Positions 1 to 7,262 of a stretch of 24,924 bases of DNA are shown in pieces. Both the position numbers and the translations under genes were made by a program. Every line of letters begins with the position of its first letter. The first letter of the stretch is position 1. The stretch comes from SIG603 sp963611165 (GTDB lineage: Bacteria; Bacillota; Clostridia; Oscillospirales; Acutalibacteraceae): the NCBI GenBank assembly GCA_963611165.1, contig CAVDQG010000029.1, positions 1 through 24,924 of the forward strand, read 5' to 3'. The notes beneath the pieces were generated by a model. The model made no database searches. It saw nothing but the letters and a program-made list of their open reading frames with translations, and was not told the DNA's origin.

Positions 1-41
1 TTTGCTATGGCTAAATTATACATGAGCGAAACGGACAGAAA

Positions 42-69
42 ACGGACAAGTTTTTTGTCCGTATTTTAA
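42..69 (+). terminator. Rho-independent terminator of an upstream gene
   Basis: ACGGACAA at 42-49 pairs with TTGTCCGT at 55-62 around a 5-base loop, followed by a T-rich run. It probably ends a plus-strand gene that lies left of the window. Frames open at base 1 stop at 12-14, 23-25 or 67-69, so any upstream coding tail is only a few codons and cannot be identified. Confidence 0.6.
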
Positions 70-80
70 AGTTTTCGGGC

Positions 81-112
81 AAAAGAAAAAGGACGATTAA
101 AACCGTCCTTTA
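81..112 (-). terminator. Terminator of the minus-strand gene at 143-790
   Basis: AAAGGACG at 88-95 pairs with CGTCCTTT at 104-111. On the minus strand the hairpin is followed by a T-rich tract (complement of 81-90). It lies about 30 bases past the stop codon of the minus-strand gene, the expected place for its terminator. Confidence 0.75.
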
Positions 113-142
113 TACATATATTATTTATATCAAAATACTAAA

Positions 143-790
143 TCAAAAATTAACCGAGTATCCTGCGTTTTCGATAAGCTTTTTGACAGAACGGCTGAAT
201 TTCTCCTTGTCGTTCTGTTTATCCTTTGCGTTGGGAGCACATGAGAAATGAACCTCGTTTCCGACAGCAAAAACTGTACCGACAACGATGTAGTCCTCGT
301 CTTTGTCGAGTGTGGACTGAGCCTTTTGAAGCTTCTCTGCCACGGTGAACATGTCCTCATCGTCAATCGGAATATCAAAATAAATCTGTGCGCTCTTGTC
401 GCTGACAAAAACTTCTCTCGAAATGAGTGAAAGAGAATTGAGTGCTTTGTCTTTTTCGAATTCGTTATGAATACTGCTTGATGACAAAAAATTTCCCGAG
501 CTGAACGAGAGCACGCTTGCGTCTATCTGACCGAGGTCTGCCATAAGCTTGCCGGCGGCAATTATGATTTTGGAAATCTCGCTTGTTTTGCCGGAAATGA
601 GCACGCCGTTCTCTCCGCCCTTGGGTGCGCCGTACTCCTCGGGGTAAACCACGATAATCGGAGTTATATTAGAGTCTTTAAATTCCGAATAGGCACTTTT
701 TGCCGTGAAAGCCATCTTTGCGGCTTTGACGGGCGAAACATTATCTACATGATATCCCGGCTGAACACCGATAATTATTCTATACTCCAT
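143..790 (-). CDS. Conserved-looking hypothetical protein, 215 aa
   Basis: I do not recognise this protein. The start is set at the ATG at 790-788 because AGGAGA sits five bases upstream of it; an in-frame ATG ten codons earlier has no comparable site. No signal peptide or membrane segment is apparent, so it is probably cytosolic. It begins with a beta-strand-like MEYRIIIGVQPG. The middle holds a serine-rich stretch near residues 94-103 (SFSSGNFLSSSS), and the last third is charged and lysine-rich. It stands alone on the minus strand, has its own terminator, and is divergent from the gene at 966. Codon use matches the chromosomal neighbours. No function is assigned. Confidence 0.8.
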   Translation of the reverse strand: MEYRIIIGVQPGYHVDNVSPVKAAKMAFTAKSAYSEFKDSNITPIIVVYPEEYGAPKGGENGVLISGKTSEISKIIIAAGKLMADLGQIDASVLSFSSGNFLSSSSIHNEFEKDKALNSLSLISREVFVSDKSAQIYFDIPIDDEDMFTVAEKLQKAQSTLDKDEDYIVVGTVFAVGNEVHFSCAPNAKDKQNDKEKFSRSVKKLIENAGYSVNF

Positions 791-903
791 ATCTTTCTCC
801 TGTCGGCGGAAGTTCCGCATACTGTATACAACTTATACAAACGGGAATATAATAACCGAATTACGGTAAAAATATGTTAACAGAAATTAAATTATTTTAT
901 GTT

Positions 904-933
904 TTGGATTTTGTCATATATTTATGTTACAAT
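904..933 (+). promoter_or_regulatory. Predicted sigma-A promoter for the 966-3143 gene run
   Basis: TTGGAT (904-909), 18-base spacer, TACAAT (928-933), with a TG one base upstream of the -10 (extended -10 form). Transcription would start near 940, about 25 bases before the GTG start at 966. Confidence 0.5.
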
Positions 934-965
934 CAAACTGAATTTGCAATAAAAGTGACAAGGCG

Positions 966-1733
966 GTGAGTGATATTTACGATTTGGACGAGGCTCGTGA
1001 GAAGGTAATCGGCGGTTTGAGAGATCGGGGAAAAATCGGAACACTCAGCGAAAAAAGCCTTCATGCGGTGCTTAAATATTACTTTGAGCCGAACGGCGAG
1101 AACCACGAGGTTAAGCTTGGCAGCTTTTTTGCCGATGCAGTCGGAGAGAACGGTATAATCGAAATTCAGACGAGGGCGGCTTACAGGCTAAAGACCAAGC
1201 TGATGTATTTTCTTGCCGTGAGTGATGTCACGCTTGTTCTGCCTGTAATCCGCAAAAGAAAGCTTCTTTGGATTGACCCCGAGTCCGGAGAGATGCGCGA
1301 GGGCGGACGTGTCACCAAAAGGGGAAGACTCTGTGACGCTTTTTTTGAGCTTGGCGGGATAATCGATTTGCTTGATAATCCGCGGCTTCATATTTGCGTT
1401 ATGCTTCTCGATGTCACTGATTACAAGCTTTTGGACGGATACGGAGACAAAAAGAAAATCCGAGCCTCAAAGTTTGACAGAATTCCCGATGAGGTGATAG
1501 AGGAGATATACCTTAACTGCAAGGAGGATTATCTTGAGCTTTTGCCCGATGAAATATACGGCTTCACCGAAGATTTTACCGCATCGGAATTGTCGAAGAA
1601 GCTTAAGCTTAAGTCGCCGCATGCGTACAGCCTTATTCACGTGCTTGAGAAATTTGATTTGATACGGGAAACGGGACTTAAGGGCAGAGCGAAAAGCTAC
1701 AGGCTTAATTTGAAGAAAGAAGAAGATTTATGA
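966..1733 (+). CDS. PD-(D/E)XK nuclease-like protein with C-terminal winged helix
   Basis: This is a 255-aa protein of unproven function. Residues about 29-78 look like a PD-(D/E)XK nuclease core: a helix with E29 and H33, then D57 in FFADAVG, then E66-I-Q68, with basic residues R70, R74, K76 and K78 after it. Residues about 203-247 (FTASELSKKLKLKSPHAYSL onward) read as a winged helix-turn-helix, so DNA binding is likely. The family is inferred from the motif pattern only; it could be an inactive relative. The start is a GTG at 966 with a closely spaced AAGG. An in-frame stop at 939-941 and no in-frame ATG upstream leave few alternatives. The stop overlaps the next gene by four bases (ATGA), suggesting translational coupling. 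Confidence 0.7.
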   Translation: MSDIYDLDEAREKVIGGLRDRGKIGTLSEKSLHAVLKYYFEPNGENHEVKLGSFFADAVGENGIIEIQTRAAYRLKTKLMYFLAVSDVTLVLPVIRKRKLLWIDPESGEMREGGRVTKRGRLCDAFFELGGIIDLLDNPRLHICVMLLDVTDYKLLDGYGDKKKIRASKFDRIPDEVIEEIYLNCKEDYLELLPDEIYGFTEDFTASELSKKLKLKSPHAYSLIHVLEKFDLIRETGLKGRAKSYRLNLKKEEDL

Positions 1734-2200
1734 ACAGCAAAGAGAACAAAAAGAAGATATACATATTAAACGCACTGATAGTAATAATGCTGATATTCAT
1801 CTGGGGGCACTCCATGGTTCCAGCCGTGCAGTCGAGCGAGGAGAGCGGCTACTGGGCGACTTACCTCATTCCGATACTTAAGATGTTTGTCGGCGAAAAG
1901 CTTGTGACGGAATATCTTGTGAGAAAGCTTGCGCATTTTTCGGAATATGCAGTGTTTGGATTTATAGTCTCACTCAGAGTCAAACAAAGTCAAAAGCTTG
2001 ATATAAAGTTAATCGGAAAATCAGAGGGAGCATCGTTTTTGACAGCGTTCCTTGACGAGAGCATTCAGGTTGTTTCGGGCAGAGGGCCTATGATTACCGA
2101 TGTTTGGATAGATTCCCTCGGTGCTTTCACGGGAATACTTATTTGTTCGCTCATTGTTTTTGTGGCAGAAAGGAGAAAGAATGCACGCAGAACTTCTTGA
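1730..2200 (+). CDS. VanZ-like family membrane protein
   Basis: A 156-aa predicted membrane protein of the VanZ-like family. It has an N-terminal transmembrane segment (about residues 9-26), the RKLAHFSEYAVFG motif (about 65-77), a DESIQ motif followed by GRGPMITDVWIDSLGAFTG (about 109-134), and a last membrane helix (about 130-147). VanZ itself gives low-level teicoplanin resistance by an unclear mechanism. Most chromosomal members of the family, like this one, have no established role, and there is no vanA-type cluster here, so resistance should not be assumed. It overlaps the upstream gene by four bases, and its 3' end overlaps the start of the AraC-type regulator by 20 bases. Confidence 0.9.
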   Translation: MNSKENKKKIYILNALIVIMLIFIWGHSMVPAVQSSEESGYWATYLIPILKMFVGEKLVTEYLVRKLAHFSEYAVFGFIVSLRVKQSQKLDIKLIGKSEGASFLTAFLDESIQVVSGRGPMITDVWIDSLGAFTGILICSLIVFVAERRKNARRTS

Positions 2201-3143
2201 AAGGCTCAGACCGCTCACCGATGAGGAGAGAGCTTATCATGACGGAAAAACCGAAATCGACCGTGAAATATATATGTCGGAGAACACCGCAAAGATAAAC
2301 GCCGAGCGGCTTATGGATACGGGCAAGCTCATCAGTATCAGAAAGCACTCACGCTTTGTGCATTTTCCCCCACATACTCACGATTATGTTGAGGTTGTGT
2401 ATATGTGTTCGGGAAAAACAAGACACATTATCAACGGCGCTGAAGTGGAGCTTAACGAGGGAGAGCTTCTGTTTCTCAATCAGAACAGTATACAGGAGAT
2501 TTTGCCCGCAGGCGAAAATGATATAGCCATAAATTTTATAATTTTGCCCGCATTTTTTGACTATGCGCTAAATCTTATGGACGAAAATCAGCTGAAAGAA
2601 TTTCTTATCGACTGTATGTCGGGTAAGGAATCAAGTGTCAATTATATGCACTTCAGAGTTGCAGACGCTTTGCCCGTGCAGAATCTTGTCGAGAATCTAA
2701 TCTGGACGCTTCTCAATCCCCAGCCTTACAAACAGCTTATGAACAAGGCAACCATGGGAATTTTGCTTATGCAGCTGACAAATTATATCAATGTGATGGA
2801 CACGAACGCACAGTCAGAGTCGAGAAAATTCGTAATGATGGTGCTCTCGTTTATTGAGGAAAATTACCGTGACGGTGAGCTTACCACGCTCGCTAAGCTC
2901 ATGCACTGCGATTTAAGCTGGCTTTCGAGGGAGATAAAACGCCAGACGGGTCAGAATTTCACCGACCTTGTGCAGAATAAGAGATTAAGTCAGGCGGCTT
3001 ATTATCTCACGAACACAAGGATGATAATATCCGATATTGCACTTTCTGTCGGATATGAAAATATAAGCTACTTTCATAGGTTATTTAAAAAGAAATACGG
3101 AGTTTCACCGAGGCAGTGCCGACTTAATTCGGCTTGCAAATAA
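2181..3143 (+). CDS. AraC-family transcriptional regulator, probable rhamnose-operon activator
   Basis: A 320-aa AraC-type regulator. The ATG at 2181 is chosen because AGGAG sits at 2171-2175; the reading frame is open 20 codons further upstream but those lie inside the VanZ-like gene without a ribosome site. The N-terminal half is a cupin-like ligand domain (PPHTHDYVEV, residues 63-72). The C-terminal half has two helix-turn-helices: about 234-255 (LTTLAKLMHCDLSWLSREIK) and about 284-305, ending in the typical YFHRLFKKKYGVSP signature (297-310). It lies directly before the rhamnose operon, separated by a terminator, so it is the natural candidate for its sugar-responsive activator. That role is inferred from position; the ligand is not proven. 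Confidence 0.92.
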   Translation: MHAELLERLRPLTDEERAYHDGKTEIDREIYMSENTAKINAERLMDTGKLISIRKHSRFVHFPPHTHDYVEVVYMCSGKTRHIINGAEVELNEGELLFLNQNSIQEILPAGENDIAINFIILPAFFDYALNLMDENQLKEFLIDCMSGKESSVNYMHFRVADALPVQNLVENLIWTLLNPQPYKQLMNKATMGILLMQLTNYINVMDTNAQSESRKFVMMVLSFIEENYRDGELTTLAKLMHCDLSWLSREIKRQTGQNFTDLVQNKRLSQAAYYLTNTRMIISDIALSVGYENISYFHRLFKKKYGVSPRQCRLNSACK

Positions 3144-3179
3144 GGACAGTTTTTTAGTCAAAAGCTGTCCTTTTATTTT
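3142..3179 (+). terminator. Terminator after the AraC-type regulator
   Basis: AAGGACAG (3142-3149) pairs with CTGTCCTT (3165-3172) and is followed by TTTTATTTT. The left arm starts within the TAA stop of the regulator. It separates the regulator transcript from the rhamnose operon. Confidence 0.85.
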
Positions 3180-3189
3180 GCTCTGCAAG

Positions 3190-3198
3190 TGCTATAAT
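3190..3198 (+). promoter_or_regulatory. Extended -10 of the rhaB promoter
   Basis: TGC followed by TATAAT (3193-3198) gives an extended -10. The region 17 bases upstream (3170-3175) has no good -35 and coincides with the terminator tail. A strong -10 without a -35 fits an activator-dependent promoter, consistent with the AraC-type regulator next door. Confidence 0.55.
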
Positions 3199-3246
3199 CT
3201 AACTACAGTAAATTGAACGGCAAAGCAAAATAAAGGAGTGGATTAG

Positions 3247-4638
3247 GTGAAGTATTATTTGGCGGTAGATATCGGTGCTTCCAGCGGAAGACTTATGCTT
3301 TCTTATCTTCAGGACGGAATTATGAAGCTTGAGGAGATTCACCGTTTTCCTAACGGCATGAAGGAAAAAAACGGTCACAAATGCTGGGATATTAAGGCGC
3401 TTTTCTCGGAGATTATCACGGGAATGAAAAAGTGCGGTGAAAGGGGAATAGTTCCCGAGAGCGTCGGAATTGACACGTGGGCGGTCGACTTTGCACTCAT
3501 CGACAAGGACGGAAATTTAGTCGGTGACACAGTAGGCTACCGTGACTCGAGAACTGAAAACGCAGATAAGCTTGTTTATGAGTATATTCCCGAGAAAGAG
3601 CTCTATGCTCGCACGGGTATTCAGAAGCAGAAGTTCAACACGATTTATCAGCTTATGGCTGTTAAAACTCAGAATCCCGAAGATCTTGAAAAAGCGGACA
3701 CCATGCTTCTCATTCCCGACTATCTGAATTTTCTTCTCACAGGAGAAAAGCTCACAGAGTACACAAACGCATCGACAACTCAGCTTGTGAGCCCCACAAC
3801 AAAGGACTGGGACTTTGAGCTTATCGATATGCTCGGCTATCCGAGAAAGCTTTTCACAAAGATTGCTCTTCCGAAAACAAAGGTCGGTTCTCTGAAAAAG
3901 GAGATTATCGAAGAAGTCGGCTATGACTGCGACGTCATTCTTCCCGCAACTCACGATACGGGTTCGGCTGTTGTAGCTGTTCCTGCCGAGGGAGACAATG
4001 TTCTCTACATCAGCTCGGGAACATGGTCGCTTATGGGCACGGAGCTTTTCGAGGCAAACTGCTCAGAGGAGAGCATGAAGAGAAATCTTACCAATGAGGG
4101 CGGTATTGACTACCGTTTTCGCTATCTCAAGAACATCATGGGTATGTGGATGATTAACTCTGCAAGAAGTGAGCTTGCACCGAATATGCCGTTCGGTGAG
4201 ATTTGCGAGGGCGCTTCAAAGGAAAGCATTAAGTCAATCGTACCTGCCAATGACGACAGATTTATGGCACCGAAATCGATGAGCGAGGAAATCAAAAAGG
4301 CTTGCGAGGAAACAAACCAGCAGATTCCCGAGGGTATATTCGAGACGGCGGCGGTCATTTATAACAGCCTTGCAAAGTGCTATGCAGACACGGCGACAGA
4401 GCTTGAAGAAATGACAGGCGAGAAGTATGACGCAATTCATATTGTCGGCGGTGGCTCGAGTGCAGATTATCTCAACCGATTGACCGCTAAGGCAAGCGCA
4501 AAGAAGGTTATCACTGGCCCAACCGAGGCAACGGCAATCGGCAACGTAGCTGTTCTGATGATGGCTTCGGGCGAAATTGATGACTTAAAATCAGCAAGAA
4601 AAATTATTCTTAAATCTTTCGAATGCAAAGAATTTTAA
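3247..4638 (+). CDS. rhaB: Rhamnulokinase
   Basis: A FGGY-family sugar kinase of 463 aa that phosphorylates L-rhamnulose to L-rhamnulose 1-phosphate with ATP, in the cytosol. The ATP-site strand is YLAVDIGASSGR (4-15). The GIDTWAVDF motif is at 74-82, the catalytic aspartate is D237 in ATHDTGS, SGTWS is at 257-261, and the C-terminal GGGSSADYLNRL at 401-412. Length is close to the usual 480-490 aa. The start is a GTG with AAAGGAG (3232-3238) eight bases upstream. It is the first gene of a three-gene operon with an isomerase and RhaD. Some FGGY enzymes act on L-fuculose, but the RhaD partner favours rhamnulose. Confidence 0.95.
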   Translation: MKYYLAVDIGASSGRLMLSYLQDGIMKLEEIHRFPNGMKEKNGHKCWDIKALFSEIITGMKKCGERGIVPESVGIDTWAVDFALIDKDGNLVGDTVGYRDSRTENADKLVYEYIPEKELYARTGIQKQKFNTIYQLMAVKTQNPEDLEKADTMLLIPDYLNFLLTGEKLTEYTNASTTQLVSPTTKDWDFELIDMLGYPRKLFTKIALPKTKVGSLKKEIIEEVGYDCDVILPATHDTGSAVVAVPAEGDNVLYISSGTWSLMGTELFEANCSEESMKRNLTNEGGIDYRFRYLKNIMGMWMINSARSELAPNMPFGEICEGASKESIKSIVPANDDRFMAPKSMSEEIKKACEETNQQIPEGIFETAAVIYNSLAKCYADTATELEEMTGEKYDAIHIVGGGSSADYLNRLTAKASAKKVITGPTEATAIGNVAVLMMASGEIDDLKSARKIILKSFECKEF

Positions 4639-4668
4639 TATTGTTTAATTGTATATAAGGAGGATAAT

Positions 4669-6096
4669 ATGACAAAACCATTAGTTGAAACAAAGGCAAG
4701 AGCAGGCGTATTCTCAATTGCTCTGGGAGCATATCTCCCGCAGTTCCCGTCACTTGTTCCTGAGTTCGAGAGCCAGTACGAGGCTTTCAAAAAGACAATT
4801 CCCGATACAGTCGAGCTCATCGACGGCGGAATGGTCACAACAAAGGAGCAGGCAATGGCAGCGGGCGACAAGTTCCGTGCGGCAGACGTTGACATCGTAT
4901 TTTTACAGCTTCTCACTTACGCAACAAGCTACAATATGCTTCCGGCTGTAAGAGATCTTGATGTTCCTGTTGTTCTTGTAAACGTACAGAAGTTAAAGGC
5001 TCTTGACTACGACCACACCGACATTGCTTCTTGGCTCGGCGAGGGCTATGCTTGCGGTGCTGTTGGCGAGATGGTAGCAGACCTCGAGCGTGCCGGCAAG
5101 AGACATGCGGTTATCACAGGTGTTGTTGAGGGCGGTGATCCCGAGGTTCAGGCTGAAATCGAGGATTGGTGCAAGGCGGCTCAGGTAAGACGCCGTTTCC
5201 GTGACACAAACATTGCTCAGATCGGCAGACCTTACCCGGGTATGATGGATCTTTATATCGATGAGACAAACCTCTACCACAGAATGTTCCTTTACACAAA
5301 GCAGTTCGACTGGGAGAAGATGTGGGCTATTGCCGACAACATCACAGACGAGGACGCTATCCGTGAGAAGGCACAGGATATTCTCGATACCTTTGACATC
5401 GAGGGCGGTGGCTCCATAGAAGAGGTCTGGGAGATGGCTAAGTATGTTGTAGCATTCGAGAAGTGGGTAAAGGAGGAGAACTTAGGTCTTATCGCTTCTC
5501 ACTATGACGGATTTGCTCAGGGCAAGGCTGGTACACTCGATTCCATGCTCATTCCCGCATTCTCCATGCTCATCAAGCAGGGCACAGCTTGCGCTGTTGA
5601 GGGCGATATGAAGGTTGCTATGGCAATGTCCATTCTCAAGACAATCAGCGGTATGGGACAGCTCTCCGAGATGTACTCAATCGACTTCAACGATGATATC
5701 TGCATCATCGGCCACAGCGGTTCCGGCGACGCCGACATTTCCTCAAAGAAGCCGACAATGAAGATTGTCAAGGTTTTCCACGGCAAGACAGGCGGCGGAT
5801 ACCTCACTCAGTTCTACCCGCACTTAGGCCCCGTCACATATCTTGCAATCACTCAGGATAAGGACGGAAACTTCAAGTTTGTCGTAGCCGAGGGTGTAAA
5901 CGAGGAAGGAAAGATTCTTTCGTTCGGCGACACGAACATGAGAACAAGATTCACTTGCGGTGCAAGAGAGTTTGTTAACCGTTGGAGCGAGGCCGGCCCA
6001 ACTCACCACATGGCTGCGGCTTCCGGCAGACATATCGACACAATTCTCAAGGTTGCAAAGATTATGAATGTTCCTTGCGAGATTGTTACAAGATAA
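4669..6096 (+). CDS. L-fucose/L-arabinose isomerase-fold protein, likely the L-rhamnose isomerase of the operon
   Basis: A 475-aa ketol isomerase of the fucose/arabinose isomerase superfamily, expected to open the pathway by converting the aldose into its ketose with a divalent metal such as Mn2+. Candidate metal and catalytic residues, by similarity of position to arabinose isomerase, are E311 (AVEGDM), D339 or E334, H349 (IIGHSGSGD) and H446/H447 (GPTHHMAA). It is not of the classical RhaA type, which is about 420 aa with a different, xylose-isomerase-like fold. Lying between rhaB and rhaD, 30 and 62 bases away, it most likely acts on L-rhamnose; L-fucose or L-arabinose as substrate cannot be excluded. 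The ribosome site AAGGAGG (4657-4663 region) fixes the start. Confidence 0.85.
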   Translation: MTKPLVETKARAGVFSIALGAYLPQFPSLVPEFESQYEAFKKTIPDTVELIDGGMVTTKEQAMAAGDKFRAADVDIVFLQLLTYATSYNMLPAVRDLDVPVVLVNVQKLKALDYDHTDIASWLGEGYACGAVGEMVADLERAGKRHAVITGVVEGGDPEVQAEIEDWCKAAQVRRRFRDTNIAQIGRPYPGMMDLYIDETNLYHRMFLYTKQFDWEKMWAIADNITDEDAIREKAQDILDTFDIEGGGSIEEVWEMAKYVVAFEKWVKEENLGLIASHYDGFAQGKAGTLDSMLIPAFSMLIKQGTACAVEGDMKVAMAMSILKTISGMGQLSEMYSIDFNDDICIIGHSGSGDADISSKKPTMKIVKVFHGKTGGGYLTQFYPHLGPVTYLAITQDKDGNFKFVVAEGVNEEGKILSFGDTNMRTRFTCGAREFVNRWSEAGPTHHMAAASGRHIDTILKVAKIMNVPCEIVTR

Positions 6097-6158
6097 ATTA
6101 TTTTTAAATATAGAAGATTTAAAACAACTTTTTGGCTTAAATATAAGCGGAGGATAAT

Positions 6159-6980
6159 ATGAAATTTTTAGATGCAGAATTTGTTAAAGGCTTTATCAGA
6201 ATGGCAGACGACGGTTGGCAGCAGGGCTGGCACGAGAGAAACGGCGGAAACCTTTCCTATCGTGTAAAGGCTGAGGAAGTTGAGTCCGTTAAGGAGAACT
6301 TCGAGCCGAAGGATTGGCAGCCTATCGGAACAAGCGTTCCTAACCTCGCTAACGAGTATTTCCTCGTAACAGGCTCCGGAAAGTACTTCAGAAACGTCAT
6401 CATCAAGCCTGAGGATTCCATTTGCATGATTGAGCTTGACGATAAGGGCGAGAACTACAGAATTGTTTGGGGTCTTGTAAACGGCGGCAGACCGACAAGT
6501 GAGCTTCCTTCTCACCTCATGAACCTTGAGGTTAAGAAGCTTCAGGACGAGAGATACCGTGTAGTTTATCACGCACACACAACAAACATCATCGCTCTCA
6601 CATACGTTCTCCCTCTTGAGGACAAGGTCTTCACAAGAGAGCTTTGGGAGATGGCTACAGAGTGCCCTGTTGTTTTCCCTGCAGGTATCGGCGTAGTTCC
6701 GTGGATGGTTCCGGGCGGCAGAGATATTGCTGTTGCTACAAGTGATCTCATGAAGAAGTATGACCTCGCTATCTGGGCACACCATGGCATGTTCGCTGCA
6801 GGCTTTGACTTTGACCTCACATTCGGCCTCATGCACACAGCAGAGAAGTCCGCAGAGATTCTCGTTAAGATGCTCTCCATGACAGGCACAAAGCGTCAGA
6901 CAATTACTCCTGATAACTTCAGACAGCTTGCTAAGGACTTTAATGTAAATCTTCCTGAGGAGTTCCTCTACGAGAAGTAA
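6159..6980 (+). CDS. rhaD: Rhamnulose-1-phosphate aldolase
   Basis: A class II, zinc-dependent aldolase of 273 aa that cleaves L-rhamnulose 1-phosphate to dihydroxyacetone phosphate and L-lactaldehyde. It follows E. coli RhaD (274 aa) along its whole length: WHERNGGNLSYR (24-35), FLVTGSGKYFRNV (68-80), PTSELPSH (112-119) with the catalytic glutamate E115, the zinc histidines H138 and H140 in VYHAHTTN, H209 in AHHG, and TAEKSAEILVK (227-237). A GGAGG site precedes the ATG. It is the last gene of the operon. No lactaldehyde reductase, transporter or mutarotase is in the window. Confidence 0.97.
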   Translation: MKFLDAEFVKGFIRMADDGWQQGWHERNGGNLSYRVKAEEVESVKENFEPKDWQPIGTSVPNLANEYFLVTGSGKYFRNVIIKPEDSICMIELDDKGENYRIVWGLVNGGRPTSELPSHLMNLEVKKLQDERYRVVYHAHTTNIIALTYVLPLEDKVFTRELWEMATECPVVFPAGIGVVPWMVPGGRDIAVATSDLMKKYDLAIWAHHGMFAAGFDFDLTFGLMHTAEKSAEILVKMLSMTGTKRQTITPDNFRQLAKDFNVNLPEEFLYEK

Positions 6981-7024
6981 TTAAGAAAAAATCAAACAAC
7001 AAGCTATAAGCACACATATATACT

Positions 7025-7092
7025 TTCTTTTGGGGCGAATGAAACCGTTTGTCGAATTAGGCGGCGGACGGTTTTGTTCGAGCCAAAGAAAA
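7025..7092. other. Long imperfect hairpin downstream of rhaD
   Basis: Nested complementary arms: TTTCTTT (7025 onward) with AAAGAAA (ending near 7091), GAA with TTC, and an inner AAACCGT (7042-7048) with ACGGTTT (7068-7074). No T-tract follows on either strand, so it is not a simple terminator. It could be a 3' UTR structure or a degenerate repeat. Confidence 0.4.
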
Positions 7093-7147
7093 AATTGACA
7101 TTATCTACAAGGTAATACATTCACAGATACAGCACCCTTATAAAAAA

Positions 7148-7190
7148 GGCAAAGACTCGAACCGGTTCGGGTCTTTGTCTTTTTTGCTTT
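7148..7190 (+). terminator. Terminator of the rhamnose operon
   Basis: CAAAGACTCGAA (7150-7161) pairs with TTCGGGTCTTTG (7166-7177) around a CCGG loop, followed by TCTTTTTTGCTTT. It is a strong rho-independent terminator about 170 bases after rhaD. Confidence 0.9.
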
Positions 7191-7201
7191 GACCGCTTTT
7201 G

Positions 7202-7240
7202 GGCAAAAAGAAAAGGGAGAATCCGAAGATTCTCCCAAAT
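7202..7240 (-). terminator. Terminator of gdhA
   Basis: GGGAGAATC (7215-7223) and GATTCTCCC (7228-7236) form a perfect 9-bp stem with a four-base loop. On the minus strand it is followed by a T-rich tract (complement of 7202-7214). It lies just past the gdhA stop. Confidence 0.9.
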
Positions 7241-7262
7241 TTATTGAATAAGTAGGTATTTA

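Noticed and set aside
1730..2200. Glycopeptide resistance gene (vanZ)
   Set aside because: Only the family fold is shared; there are no vanA/vanX/vanH genes, so resistance is not supported.
6168..6836. Minus-strand ORF of 222 codons opposite rhaD
   Set aside because: Shadow of a confidently identified aldolase gene, with no domain in its product.
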